DNA of 64,000 bases from DASRJG01 sp032124015 (GTDB lineage: Bacteria; Acidobacteriota; Polarisedimenticolia; Polarisedimenticolales; DASRJG01): positions 24,605-88,604 of the forward strand of contig JAQBEH010000121.1 of NCBI GenBank assembly GCA_032124015.1, in the 5' to 3' direction. Positions 9,058 through 21,725 of this stretch are shown in pieces. Position 1 is the first letter of the stretch; each line of letters begins with the position of its first letter. The notes beneath the pieces were generated by a model that was not told the DNA's origin, did not search any database, and worked only from the letters and a program-made list of their open reading frames with translations. A program made the position numbers and the translations under genes.

Positions 9058-10121
9058 TGCGGGAAACCCGCCGTCTCAAGCTCGACCGCATTGCGTCGTC
9101 CACGCGCAACGCCCGCCTCACGCCGGAGGTGTTCGTCGGCGCGGAGGTGATCGCGGAAGAGGGGTACATCCTCGCCGTGAGGATCAAGGACGACAAAAGC
9201 TCCTACAACACGATCGAGGACCCCTCGGGGCGGATGATCCCCCTTAGGGCCGGAGACGTGCTCGCCGGAACGCTCGGGTCGCGCCGGGCCCTCAAGGGTT
9301 ACGCGGGGGTGGTCCCCGAGTCGATCGCGCCCGGCGACACGATCAACGTGTTGAACATGGGCGGCGTCCTCGGGCGCTGCACGTCGGCGCACCCCGACTA
9401 CGGCGCCCCGTTTTCCGCCGAGGTTATGGGCGCGGTGCTCGTCTTTCCCGCCCTCGGCGACCGCGTGGGCCGTCCGGCCCACATCAGAAACGGCGCGATT
9501 CTCCCGGCCGCGGTCCTCAACTCGCGGGTTCCGGTGATCTACATCGCCGGGACGTGCATGAACGCCGGGAAGACCGCCGCCGCGATCGAGTTGACCCGCG
9601 GCCTGACGCGCGCCGGACGGCGCGTCGCCGCGGCGAAGCTGACCGGTGTGGCGCTCATGCGCGACACCCTCGCGATGATGGACGCGGGCGCCGTCGCCGC
9701 TGCGACGTTCAACGACGCCGGAGCCGCGAGCACGCATGCGGGCATGACGGTGCCGGTGGCGCGCGGCGTGTTCAACCACCTGGCGGCCGCCTCGCCCGAT
9801 GTCATCGTCGCCGAACTCGGCGATGGGATTCTCGGCGACTACGGGGTGCAGGACATCCTGCGCGACCCGGAGCTGATGAGCTTGGCCTGCGCGATCCTGA
9901 TGGCGGCTCCGGATCCCGTTGGCTGCTGGGGATCGGTCACGCTGATGAAGGAGGTCTTCGGCCTGCGCGTCGACGTCATCACGGGTCCGGCAACCGACAA
10001 CGAGGTCGGCCGCGACTACGTGCGCGGCGTGCTCGGCCTCCCCGCCCACAACGCGTTCAAGGACCCGAGCGGCCTACTCGACGTGGTGGGACGATCGCTC
10101 GACTTGTGCGTGGCACGATGA
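9057..10121 (+). CDS. Uncharacterised P-loop protein in the arginine operon
   Basis: The protein has 354 residues, translationally coupled to argG (TGATG) and to argC (ATGA). The N-terminal half is a beta-rich domain with RAGDVLAGTLGSRRALKG and VLNMGGVLGRCTSAHPDYG. The C-terminal half has a Walker A motif AGTCMNAGKTAAAIEL (about residues 165-180) and PDVIVAELGDGILGDYG, which resembles the Walker B region of DUF1611- and MinD-like NTPases. There is no acyltransferase, deacetylase or aminotransferase signature. The position argues for a role in arginine synthesis or its control, but no function can be named from the sequence. Confidence 0.8.
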   Translation: MRETRRLKLDRIASSTRNARLTPEVFVGAEVIAEEGYILAVRIKDDKSSYNTIEDPSGRMIPLRAGDVLAGTLGSRRALKGYAGVVPESIAPGDTINVLNMGGVLGRCTSAHPDYGAPFSAEVMGAVLVFPALGDRVGRPAHIRNGAILPAAVLNSRVPVIYIAGTCMNAGKTAAAIELTRGLTRAGRRVAAAKLTGVALMRDTLAMMDAGAVAAATFNDAGAASTHAGMTVPVARGVFNHLAAASPDVIVAELGDGILGDYGVQDILRDPELMSLACAILMAAPDPVGCWGSVTLMKEVFGLRVDVITGPATDNEVGRDYVRGVLGLPAHNAFKDPSGLLDVVGRSLDLCVAR

Positions 10122-11131
10122 AGACCGCCGTCATCGGCGCCTCCGGCTTCGTCGGGGGCGAGCTGCTGCGCCTGCTGCACGGGCATCCCGAGTTCGACGA
10201 GATCACCGCCGTCAGCCGAAGCCGGGCGGGCCGTCCCTACGCCGAAGCCCATCCGGCGCTCGCCGGGATCGATGGCCACTTCGAAGCGATCACGCCCGGC
10301 GAGGCGGCGGCAGGACGCGATGTCGTCTTCTTGTGTCTCGAGCACGGCGAAGCCGCTGGGGTCGTGGACGAGATCGTCGGTGCGAAGCCGGGGATCGTCT
10401 GCGACCTCTCCGCGGACTTCCGTGTCCGCGACCGTGGCCTGCACGAGCGGCACTACGGCCCGCGGCACTCGGCTGGGGCCGACCGTTTCGTCTACGCGCT
10501 CGCCGACGTGCTCGGGCCGGAACTGCGCGACGCGAAAGCGCTCGCGGCACCCGGCTGCTTCGCGACCGCGGCCCAGCTGGCCCTGTGGCCGCTGGCGCGC
10601 CTCGACCCTTCGGGGCCTCCCGTCCTGTTCGCCGTGACCGGCTCCTCCGGCGCCGGTGCCAAGCCGAAGGACACGACGCACCACCCCCTGCGGGCGAACG
10701 ACCTGTTCGCGTACGCGACGCTGGGCCACCGCCACGAGGCGGAGATCGAGGAACAGTGGCGGCGCTGGACCGGCCGCGACGAGGCGCCCCGGCTCGCGGT
10801 GCACGCCGGGCCTTTCGTTCGTGGGATCTACCTGACGCTCCACGCGCGCTCGCCACGTGCGGCGGAGGCACAAGCCATCTATCGCGACGCGTATGCGGGT
10901 CGCCGGTTCGTGCGCGTGCTCGACGAACCACCGCATCTCGCGCGCGTGCTCGGGACCAACCGCGCCGACCTGCACGTCGCCGCCGACGCGGCGACCGGCG
11001 AGATCCAGGTGAGCGTGGCGATCGACAACCTCATCAAGGGGGCCGCGGGACAAGCGATCCAGGCGGTGAACCTCGCGCTGGGCCTCGACGAAGCGGCGGG
11101 ACTCCCCGTTGCCGGAACTTATCCATGCTGA
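10118..11131 (+). CDS. argC: N-acyl-gamma-glutamyl-phosphate reductase
   Basis: The protein has 337 residues. It reduces acyl-glutamyl phosphate to the semialdehyde with NADPH. The Rossmann motif is IGASGFVGGELLRLL at residues 6-20. The active-site cysteine is in APGCFATAAQLAL (about residue 145). AVTGSSGAGAKP and HRHEAEIEEQ contain the expected catalytic-domain residues. The ATG at 10118 overlaps the upstream stop (ATGA). An alternative upstream reading is a shadow of the P-loop gene. The product feeds an aminotransferase (ArgD) that is not in this window. Confidence 0.92.
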   Translation: MKTAVIGASGFVGGELLRLLHGHPEFDEITAVSRSRAGRPYAEAHPALAGIDGHFEAITPGEAAAGRDVVFLCLEHGEAAGVVDEIVGAKPGIVCDLSADFRVRDRGLHERHYGPRHSAGADRFVYALADVLGPELRDAKALAAPGCFATAAQLALWPLARLDPSGPPVLFAVTGSSGAGAKPKDTTHHPLRANDLFAYATLGHRHEAEIEEQWRRWTGRDEAPRLAVHAGPFVRGIYLTLHARSPRAAEAQAIYRDAYAGRRFVRVLDEPPHLARVLGTNRADLHVAADAATGEIQVSVAIDNLIKGAAGQAIQAVNLALGLDEAAGLPVAGTYPC

Positions 11132-12162
11132 ACTCGCAGCCCACGGCGACGGCCAAGCGTGACGTCCTATCGGTCGAGGACCTCCCGGGCGGCGAGTTCG
11201 AGGCGATCCTAGAACTGGCGGCGCGCGTCAAACGAGGCGAACTCCGGGGCGGCCTCGAGGGGAAGATCCTGGCGCTCGTCTTCCTCGACCCGAGCCTGCG
11301 CACGCGCGCGAGCTTCGAAGCGGCGATGGCGCGGCACGGCGGGCACGCGATCGTCATCGAGCCCGGTCGAGGCAGTTGGCCGCTCGAGCTTGCGGAAGGC
11401 GCGGTCATGGACGCGGACCGCACCGAGCATCTGATCGAAGCGGCGCGCGTGCTCGGCCGCTACGCGGACGCTCTCGGCGTGCGCTCCTTCGCACGTGGTG
11501 ACCGGTGGTCGGACGTTCGCAAGGATGCGGTCGTGCGCGGGTTCGCGCGCCACTGCGAGAAACCGGTCATCAATCTCGAATCCGCCCGGCGCCATCCCTG
11601 CCAGGAACTGGCGGATGCGATGACGCTCGTCGAGAAGCTCGGCGATCCGCGGGGCAAGAAGTTCGTGCTCTCGTGGACGTGGCACCCGAAGGCGCTACCG
11701 ACGGCGGTGCCCGCGAGCGCGGCCCTGGCGGCCGCGCGGCTCGGCATGGACGTCGTCATCGCGCGGCCCCCGGGGTTCGATCTCGACCCGGAAGACGCGG
11801 CGCTGATCGCGACGACGGCGGGAGCCGCCGGCGGATCACTGGCGCTTGCTGCCGACCAGGACGCCGCCTGCGCGGGCGCGCACGCGATCTACGCGAAGGC
11901 CTGGGGCGGACTCGACCGCTTCGAGGACGAGGCGAAGGAGGCGGCGAGGCGCCATGCGTATCGCGATTGGCAGGTGCGGTTGCGTCATGTCGCGGCCTCG
12001 AAGAACGGAGCGGGCCTCGTGATGCACTGCCTGCCCGTGCGCCGCAACGTGGAGATCGAGGATGCGGTGCTCGACGGGCCGTCGAGCGCCGTCGTTGACC
12101 AAGCCGAAAACCGGCTGCACGCGCAGCGCGCGCTGTTGCTGCGCCTGTTCGGCGCGGCGTAG
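11125..12162 (+). CDS. argF': N-acyl-L-ornithine carbamoyltransferase (AOTCase/SOTCase type)
   Basis: The protein has 345 residues and starts 7 nt inside the end of argC. It carries the carbamoyl-phosphate motif FLDPSLRTRASFE (about 52-64), HPCQELADA and the MHCLPVRRN motif. The segments LSWTWHPKALPTAVP and EAARVLGRYADALGVRSF match the Xanthomonas/Bacteroides acyl-ornithine enzymes rather than ordinary OTCase (ArgF). It should carbamoylate N-acetyl- or N-succinyl-ornithine. By my remembered alignment, the residue that separates the two (Glu92 in Xanthomonas, Pro in Bacteroides) is Thr here, in DADRTEHLIEA. The M20 deacylase downstream fits the same pathway. Confidence 0.85.
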   Translation: MLNSQPTATAKRDVLSVEDLPGGEFEAILELAARVKRGELRGGLEGKILALVFLDPSLRTRASFEAAMARHGGHAIVIEPGRGSWPLELAEGAVMDADRTEHLIEAARVLGRYADALGVRSFARGDRWSDVRKDAVVRGFARHCEKPVINLESARRHPCQELADAMTLVEKLGDPRGKKFVLSWTWHPKALPTAVPASAALAAARLGMDVVIARPPGFDLDPEDAALIATTAGAAGGSLALAADQDAACAGAHAIYAKAWGGLDRFEDEAKEAARRHAYRDWQVRLRHVAASKNGAGLVMHCLPVRRNVEIEDAVLDGPSSAVVDQAENRLHAQRALLLRLFGAA

Positions 12163-12177
12163 ATCGGGGGCGAAGCA

Positions 12178-13101
12178 GTGATCGAAGGACTTGCGGGATT
12201 GAAGGGAGCGCTCGGCTACGTGCGCGCGTACCGGGGAAAGACGTTCGTCGTCAAGATCGGCGGCGAGGTGCTCGGCGACGGGCGTGCGCGGGACGCCTTG
12301 GCGGCCCAGATCGGCCTCCTCCACTCACTCGGCATCCGGTGCGTCCTCGTGCACGGCGGCGGGTCGCAGGCCACCGCGCTCGGGCGGCGGCTGGGCGTCG
12401 AACCGACGATCGTTGCCGGACGGAGGGTGACCGATGACGCACAGCTCGAGATCGCGAAGATGGCGTTCGCGGGGGCGGTCAAGGTCGATCTTCTCGCGGC
12501 GCTCCGGCACAACCACGTCGCCGCGGTCGGCCTCACCGGTGTCGACGCCGATCTGCTCACCGCCACGCGCCGCCCACCACAAATGGTGCGCTGCGACGAC
12601 GGCCGCTCTTGCCTCGTGGACTTCGGCCACGTCGGCGACATCGAGCGCGTCGACGTCTCGGTGCTCCTGACGCTCCTTCTCGCCGGGTTCGTACCCGTCG
12701 TGTCGAGCCTCGCGGGGGACGCGGAAGGGAACGTCTACAACGTCAATGCCGATACGGTCGCCGAGAAGATCGCGATCGCGCTCAAGGCGACGAAGCTGCT
12801 GGTGCTCACCGGCGCCCCCGGCGTTTTGCGCGACGCCACGGATCCGACCACGGTCGTCAGCTTCGCGGATGCCCTGGACCTCGAGACGCTCGTGATGAGC
12901 GGCGCGATCTCGGGCGGCATGCGGCCGAAGGTCGAAGCCTGCGTGCGTGCGGCAGAGGGCGGCGTGGAGCGTACGCACATCCTGGATGGACGAGCGGCGG
13001 ACGCGCTGCTGCTCGAGGTCTTCACGGGGGCCGGGTGCGGAACGATGATCGTCCGCCGCAAGGGAACGGAGGCCTACGCGGATGCGGAGCTCGCCGGATG
13101 A
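12178..13101 (+). CDS. argB: N-acyl-glutamate kinase
   Basis: The protein has 307 residues from a GTG at 12178, 15 nt after the preceding stop. It is an amino-acid kinase fold with FVVKIGGEVLGD near the start, VLVHGGGSQATALGRRLG (about 56-73), VYNVNADTVAEKIA and LLVLTGAPGVL. SGAISGGMRPKVEACV is the conserved C-terminal site. It phosphorylates the acyl-glutamate that ArgC then reduces. In bacteria with cyclic acetyl transfer this is the feedback-inhibited step; whether that applies here cannot be seen. Its last 20 nt overlap the start of the deacylase gene. Confidence 0.92.
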   Translation: MIEGLAGLKGALGYVRAYRGKTFVVKIGGEVLGDGRARDALAAQIGLLHSLGIRCVLVHGGGSQATALGRRLGVEPTIVAGRRVTDDAQLEIAKMAFAGAVKVDLLAALRHNHVAAVGLTGVDADLLTATRRPPQMVRCDDGRSCLVDFGHVGDIERVDVSVLLTLLLAGFVPVVSSLAGDAEGNVYNVNADTVAEKIAIALKATKLLVLTGAPGVLRDATDPTTVVSFADALDLETLVMSGAISGGMRPKVEACVRAAEGGVERTHILDGRAADALLLEVFTGAGCGTMIVRRKGTEAYADAELAG

Positions 13102-14146
13102 GGCTGCGCTCTTGCGCAAGCTCGTCGCGATCCCGTCGGTGAGCGGCACCGAGGCCGCGGTCGCGCGGTGCGCTTTCGAGGCCGCGCTCTCGTTCGGCCT
13201 TCGCGCCGAGATTGCGCCCCACGGCGTGGTCGTCACGGCCGGACGGACGGAGCGCCCTGCGCTCGCCTTCGTCTCCCATCTCGACACCGTGCCTCCCGGA
13301 GAGGGGTGGACACGGGAGCCGTTCGCCGCGGAGGCGGCGGACGGCCGGTTGTACGGACGGGGTGCGTCCGATGCCAAGGCTTCGGTTGCGGCCATGCTCG
13401 CCGCGGCCGCCGACGCCGAGAGCGAGGGCCGGCTTCGAGGCCGTCTCCTGGTCATTCTCGGCTTCGGAGAGGAAACGCGGGACTCGACGATGGCCGCGGC
13501 CGTGGCGGCGTGCGGGCCGCTGGACGCCGCAGTCGTGGGCGAGCCGACGGGACTCGACTTCGCCATTGCGCAACGCGGTCTGATGATGGTGGATCTCGTG
13601 GCGCGCGGAACGCAAGGACACGCGGGGCACGCGCGCGAACCGGGGTTCAAGAACGCCCTCGTCGAGCTGGCACGTGACCTCGTTCGCCTGGACGGACTGT
13701 TCGACGATCGCGAGCACCCCGTGCTCGGGCGCGTCACCGCCACGCCGACCATTGCGGAGGCCGGCATCGGTCGAAACGTCACGCCGAAGACCGCGCGCGC
13801 CCTGCTCGACGTGCGCTCGACACCCGACTGGACTCACGCCGAGATCGCGGAGCGGTTGCGCGCGTCGCTCGCCTCCGAGGTCGTGGTGGTGTCCGAACGG
13901 CTCGTGCCGTGCCAGACGCCGCAGGGCTCGCGCCTGCTTGATGCCGCACTCCGCGCAAGGCCGACGGGCCGGCGTTACGGCAGCCCGACGTGCTCCGATT
14001 GGGTGTTCTTGAAGGACGTCGACGTCGTGAAGTGCGGGCCGGGAGACACGCTCCTATCGCACGCACCCGACGAGTGGGTGTCGCTGGCCGAAGTTCGGGC
14101 CGCGCGAACGTTTTACGCGACTCTCGCGCAGGGCTACCTGTCGTGA
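13082..14146 (+). CDS. argE: M20-family deacylase, probable N-acyl-citrulline (or acyl-ornithine) deacylase
   Basis: The protein has 354 residues. The metal ligands of M20 peptidases are visible: SHLDTVP, GRGASDAKAS, the catalytic pair in GFGEETRD, GEPTG, and LSHAPDEW near the C-terminus. With an acyl-ornithine carbamoyltransferase in the same operon, the likely substrate is acyl-citrulline, as shown for the Xanthomonas ArgE-type enzyme; this is inferred from context. The start overlaps argB by 20 nt and the stop overlaps argH (GTGA). DapE or LysK activity cannot be excluded by sequence alone. Confidence 0.85.
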   Translation: MRSSPDEAALLRKLVAIPSVSGTEAAVARCAFEAALSFGLRAEIAPHGVVVTAGRTERPALAFVSHLDTVPPGEGWTREPFAAEAADGRLYGRGASDAKASVAAMLAAAADAESEGRLRGRLLVILGFGEETRDSTMAAAVAACGPLDAAVVGEPTGLDFAIAQRGLMMVDLVARGTQGHAGHAREPGFKNALVELARDLVRLDGLFDDREHPVLGRVTATPTIAEAGIGRNVTPKTARALLDVRSTPDWTHAEIAERLRASLASEVVVVSERLVPCQTPQGSRLLDAALRARPTGRRYGSPTCSDWVFLKDVDVVKCGPGDTLLSHAPDEWVSLAEVRAARTFYATLAQGYLS

Positions 14147-15522
14147 GCCGGCGGCCGCGACCCGAGGCCACGGCCCTCTGGGGAGCGGGAGGCGGCCCGA
14201 GGGCCGACGTGCTCCGCTACACCGCGGGAGACGACGCGCAGTGGGACGCGCGTCTCATCCGCTGGGACGTGTTGGGAAGTCTGGGACACGTGGAAGGGCT
14301 GTCCGCGTCGGGGCTTCTCTCGCGCTCGGCGGAGGCGCGGCTGCGCCGGGCGCTCCGCGAGGCACTGCGCGCCGCCGATCGAGGCCGCCTGCGCATCGCG
14401 GCCGATCACGAGGACGTTCACACCGCCGTCGAACTCTGGATCACTAAGCGACTCGGCGAGGACGGCGAGCGCCTCCACACCGGCCGCTCGCGCAACGATC
14501 AGATCGCTTGCGACCTGCGCCTGTATCTCAAGGACCGGCTCCTGGCGCTTCACGGCGACACGTCGGCGCTCGTGGGCGCGCTTTTGGCGTTCGCGGCGAC
14601 GCACCGCACCGCGCTCTGGCCGGGCACCACGCACGGGCGCCGCGCGATGCCTTCGTCCGCGGGTGCGTGGGCGGCCGCCTTCGCGGACGGGTTGCTCGTG
14701 ACCCTCGAGGGGCTTCCGGCCGTGTGGGCGCGCGTCGATCGGTCGCCGTTAGGCTCCGGCGCGGGCTACGGCGTGCCGCTCCCCCTCGATCGTGAAGCGA
14801 CGGCTCGCGCGCTCGGATTCGCCACGGTCGAGCACATGCCTGCGACCGTGCAGAACGGGCGCGGCAAGCTCGAGGCCGCCGTGCTGTCCTTCTGCTCCGA
14901 GATCGCACACGAGGTCTCGCGTCTCGCCTGCGACGCAATCGCTCTTTCCGGGGAAGACACGGGGTTCCTCGTGATCCCGCAAGAGCTCTGCACGGGCTCG
15001 AGCCTCATGCCGCACAAGAGGAATCCGGACGTCTTTGAGCTGACGCGCGCCCGCGCGGCACTCGTGGATGCGCAGCTCGTCACGGTGCTGCAGCTGAAAT
15101 CCAAGCTCCACGGCGGCTACAACCGCGACGTCCAGCTCTTGAAGCCGCCACTGTTCGGCGGGATCGACACGACCTCGGAGATATTGCAGATGACGGCGGC
15201 CGCGCTCCCGCATCTCGCCGTCGATCGGGCTCGCAGCTTGGCCGCCCTCGACGCTGGAACGATGTCCACCGACGAAGCGCTGCGGCTTGTGGAAGCAGGG
15301 GTCCCGTTCCGCACGGCCTACCGGGACGTCGCCGCGGCGATCGCCCGCGGGGAGGGGTTCGCGCGGCCTGCTCCTTCCGAGATTCTGCGGCGACGGACAT
15401 CGACCGGTGGGCTGGGCAATCTCGGCCTATCAACGCTGAGGGGACGCCTCGCACGGGAACGGCGCTGGTCTCGCGTTGCCCGCGCGCGTTTCAATGCGGC
15501 GATGAGCCGGCTTGCGGGATAA
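14143..15522 (+). CDS. argH: Argininosuccinate lyase
   Basis: The protein has 459 residues from a GTG overlapping the deacylase stop. It belongs to the fumarase/aspartase superfamily: HTGRSRNDQIACDLRLYL (about 110-127), PGTTHGRRAMPSSAGAWA, and the signature GSSLMPHKRNPDVFEL (about 285-300), which includes the catalytic serine loop. It splits argininosuccinate into arginine and fumarate. The first 20 residues are an Arg/Pro/Gly-rich extension not typical of the family. The stop TAA overlaps a GATAAT sequence that may be a weak internal promoter for argR. Confidence 0.93.
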   Translation: MSRRPRPEATALWGAGGGPRADVLRYTAGDDAQWDARLIRWDVLGSLGHVEGLSASGLLSRSAEARLRRALREALRAADRGRLRIAADHEDVHTAVELWITKRLGEDGERLHTGRSRNDQIACDLRLYLKDRLLALHGDTSALVGALLAFAATHRTALWPGTTHGRRAMPSSAGAWAAAFADGLLVTLEGLPAVWARVDRSPLGSGAGYGVPLPLDREATARALGFATVEHMPATVQNGRGKLEAAVLSFCSEIAHEVSRLACDAIALSGEDTGFLVIPQELCTGSSLMPHKRNPDVFELTRARAALVDAQLVTVLQLKSKLHGGYNRDVQLLKPPLFGGIDTTSEILQMTAAALPHLAVDRARSLAALDAGTMSTDEALRLVEAGVPFRTAYRDVAAAIARGEGFARPAPSEILRRRTSTGGLGNLGLSTLRGRLARERRWSRVARARFNAAMSRLAG

Positions 15523-15529
15523 TGAGCCC

Positions 15530-15976
15530 ATGCCGACGGAACGGGATCAGCGGCGGCGGCGCATCCTCGAACTCGTCGCTTCGCGGGAGCTTCGCACGCA
15601 GGAGGAGCTTGCCGAAGCACTCGCCAAGGCGGGCTGGGCGGCGAACCAATCGTCGGTGAGCCGCGACATCGGGGCGCTCGGCCTCGTGAAGATCGACGGC
15701 GTCTACCGCCGGCCGCCCAAGGTGACGCGCCCTCGAGGGAACCCCGACCTAGACCGCATCGCGGAGGTCGTGTCGTCCATCGAATCCGCGGGGGACGCAC
15801 TCATCGTCCTCAAGACCCCTGCCGGTGAGGCCAACCACGTCGCCATCGGCCTCGATCGCCTCGCGTGGCCGGAAGTCGTCGGCACGATCGCCGGCGACGA
15901 CACGATCTTCGTGGCCGTACGTGACCGCGCGGCGAAGGTGCGCACACTTGCGCGGCTCGGGAAGCTGCGGGGATAG
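15530..15976 (+). CDS. argR: Arginine repressor
   Basis: The protein has 148 residues, typical for ArgR/AhrC. The N-terminal winged helix includes NQSSVSRDIGALGLVKIDG (about 44-62). The C-terminal oligomerisation and arginine-binding domain contains TPAGEANHVAIGLDRL and GTIAGDDTIFVAVRD, where the two Asp residues contact arginine in known homologues. It is the last gene of the operon it presumably controls through the ARG box at 7853-7868. No ribosome site is evident; GATAAT (15518-15523) lies 6 nt before the ATG. Confidence 0.92.
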   Translation: MPTERDQRRRRILELVASRELRTQEELAEALAKAGWAANQSSVSRDIGALGLVKIDGVYRRPPKVTRPRGNPDLDRIAEVVSSIESAGDALIVLKTPAGEANHVAIGLDRLAWPEVVGTIAGDDTIFVAVRDRAAKVRTLARLGKLRG

Positions 15977-15996
15977 CAGGAGTCGTCTCAGTTAGA

Positions 15997-16049
15997 TTCA
16001 AAATATTTCTAATAAGTTCATATATGTTCTAAATTGTTCGAGTTTATCC
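15997..16049. repeat. Helically phased array: TTC every 10 bp, AT-rich
   Basis: TTC occurs at 15997, 16007, 16017, 16027 and 16037, exactly 10 nt apart, with TCC at 16047 in the same phase. The intervening bases are nearly all A or T; 15991-16046 has about 12 G/C in 56 nt, unlike the surrounding high-GC DNA. It lies between argR and the kinase-sigma54 activator gene, 90 nt before the latter's start. It could be a tandem operator or an intrinsically bent promoter element. Confidence 0.7.
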
Positions 16050-16136
16050 GAGCATCTCGTCTCAACTTGATACGATCTCCCGTCAGAAACGCACCGTTCG
16101 GCCGTATATTCCGCTCATTATTAAAAGGGGTTCGGC

Positions 16137-20957
<4,821 letters not shown>

Positions 20958-20960
20958 AAA

Positions 20961-20977
20961 AAACTTTCAAAAAGTTT
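20961..20977. repeat. Small AT hairpin after the kinase gene
   Basis: AAACTTT and AAAGTTT flank a 3-nt loop, three bases after the kinase stop codon and behind an A-run. It could be a weak terminator read leftward or only local structure; it lacks a GC stem. Confidence 0.3.
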
Positions 20978-21059
20978 CGGCCTCTGGACGCGCCAGGAAC
21001 GTAACCGCACCCTGCCGACGCGCACGAATTCTTCTAGCCAGACCCCCGCCAAACACGTT

Positions 21060-21136
21060 CTCGTAACGCCTCCGGACACCCTGTTTCGGGTTGTCGGCGT
21101 TTCCGCCGATTACACACTCGTGCTTACCGTTACGAG
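21060..21136. repeat. Nested inverted repeats in the leader of the small exported protein
   Basis: CTCGTAACG (21060-21068) pairs perfectly with CGTTACGAG (21128-21136). Between them lies a short hairpin TCGGCG-TTTC-CGCCGA (21094-21109). The structure is 92 nt upstream of the ATG at 21228. It may be a structured 5' leader or an operator; no known riboswitch is recognisable. Confidence 0.35.
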
Positions 21137-21227
21137 CATTGCGTCTCCATTTGAGACTCCCATCTTGAACCCTCGAGCCGCGCGGGATTCAACGAACGAG
21201 GTGATGGCGGCTCAGGGAGATAGGCAG

Positions 21228-21611
21228 ATGCGCAACCAGATGAGCGACAAGATGAGCGGCTCGCGACTCTCGATGGTGATCGCGGTCGCGTTGGGCGTCC
21301 TGGTGATGATGGTCGGCGCGCCGGCCGTCGCCGGGACCGAGTCGCTCGCCGTCAAGAACGTGAGCGTCAGCGGCGGCATCGTGCAGGTCACCGTCAAGAA
21401 CGTCTCGATGGCCCCGGCCTCGTCGTCGGTCACGGTGGAGGCCGAGGTCAACGGCGTGTCGAGCTTTAGCGTCGTTCCCGTTGTGCTGCTCCCCGGCCAG
21501 AGTTCAACCGTCAACGCCGCGTTCACGGGAGCTGTTAGCAGCGTGAAGTCGGTTGGGATTGGCCTCAGCGTCGCCGACGAAGGCATCGCAGACGATTCGG
21601 TGCCTTTCTAG
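21228..21611 (+). CDS. Small exported beta-rich protein, unknown function
   Basis: The protein has 127 residues. The ATG at 21228 follows AGGGAGA with proper spacing, and gives a short charged N-terminus then a hydrophobic segment (MVIAVALGVLVMMVGAPAVAG) that reads as a signal peptide. The mature 85 residues look like a single Ig-like/CARDB-type sandwich (VKNVSVSGGIVQVTVKNVS, LLPGQSSTVNAAFTG) with no cysteines. It stands alone between the kinase-NtrC gene and a strong terminator, so it is probably one transcript. A target of the upstream regulator is possible but I found no -24/-12 element. Confidence 0.65.
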   Translation: MRNQMSDKMSGSRLSMVIAVALGVLVMMVGAPAVAGTESLAVKNVSVSGGIVQVTVKNVSMAPASSSVTVEAEVNGVSSFSVVPVVLLPGQSSTVNAAFTGAVSSVKSVGIGLSVADEGIADDSVPF

Positions 21612-21626
21612 TACTCAGCAAAATTA

Positions 21627-21709
21627 GGCCGTCGGCCTTCCCCCCCGACAGGTCGACGGCCTCTTCGAACGCCCGCCCCTTCATGGTGAAGTGGCGGGCG
21701 TTGTTTTTT
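21627..21709 (+). terminator. Hairpin followed by a Rho-independent terminator
   Basis: A first hairpin pairs GGCCGTCG (21627-21634) with CGACGGCC (21654-21661). The true terminator pairs AACGCCCGCC (21668-21677) with GGCGGGCGTT (21693-21702) and is followed by TGTTTTTT. It ends only 16 nt before the aconitase ATG. Confidence 0.85.
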
Positions 21710-21725
21710 CTGCAACAATTCGGGC

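Noticed and set aside
11125..12162. Ordinary ornithine carbamoyltransferase (argF)
   Set aside because: The segments around SWTWHPKALPTAVP and VLGRYADALGVRSF match the acyl-ornithine enzymes, and an M20 deacylase follows in the operon.
20958..21227. A sigma54 promoter downstream of the kinase-sigma54 activator
   Set aside because: I looked for TGGCA-N7-TGC in the gap and found no convincing match.
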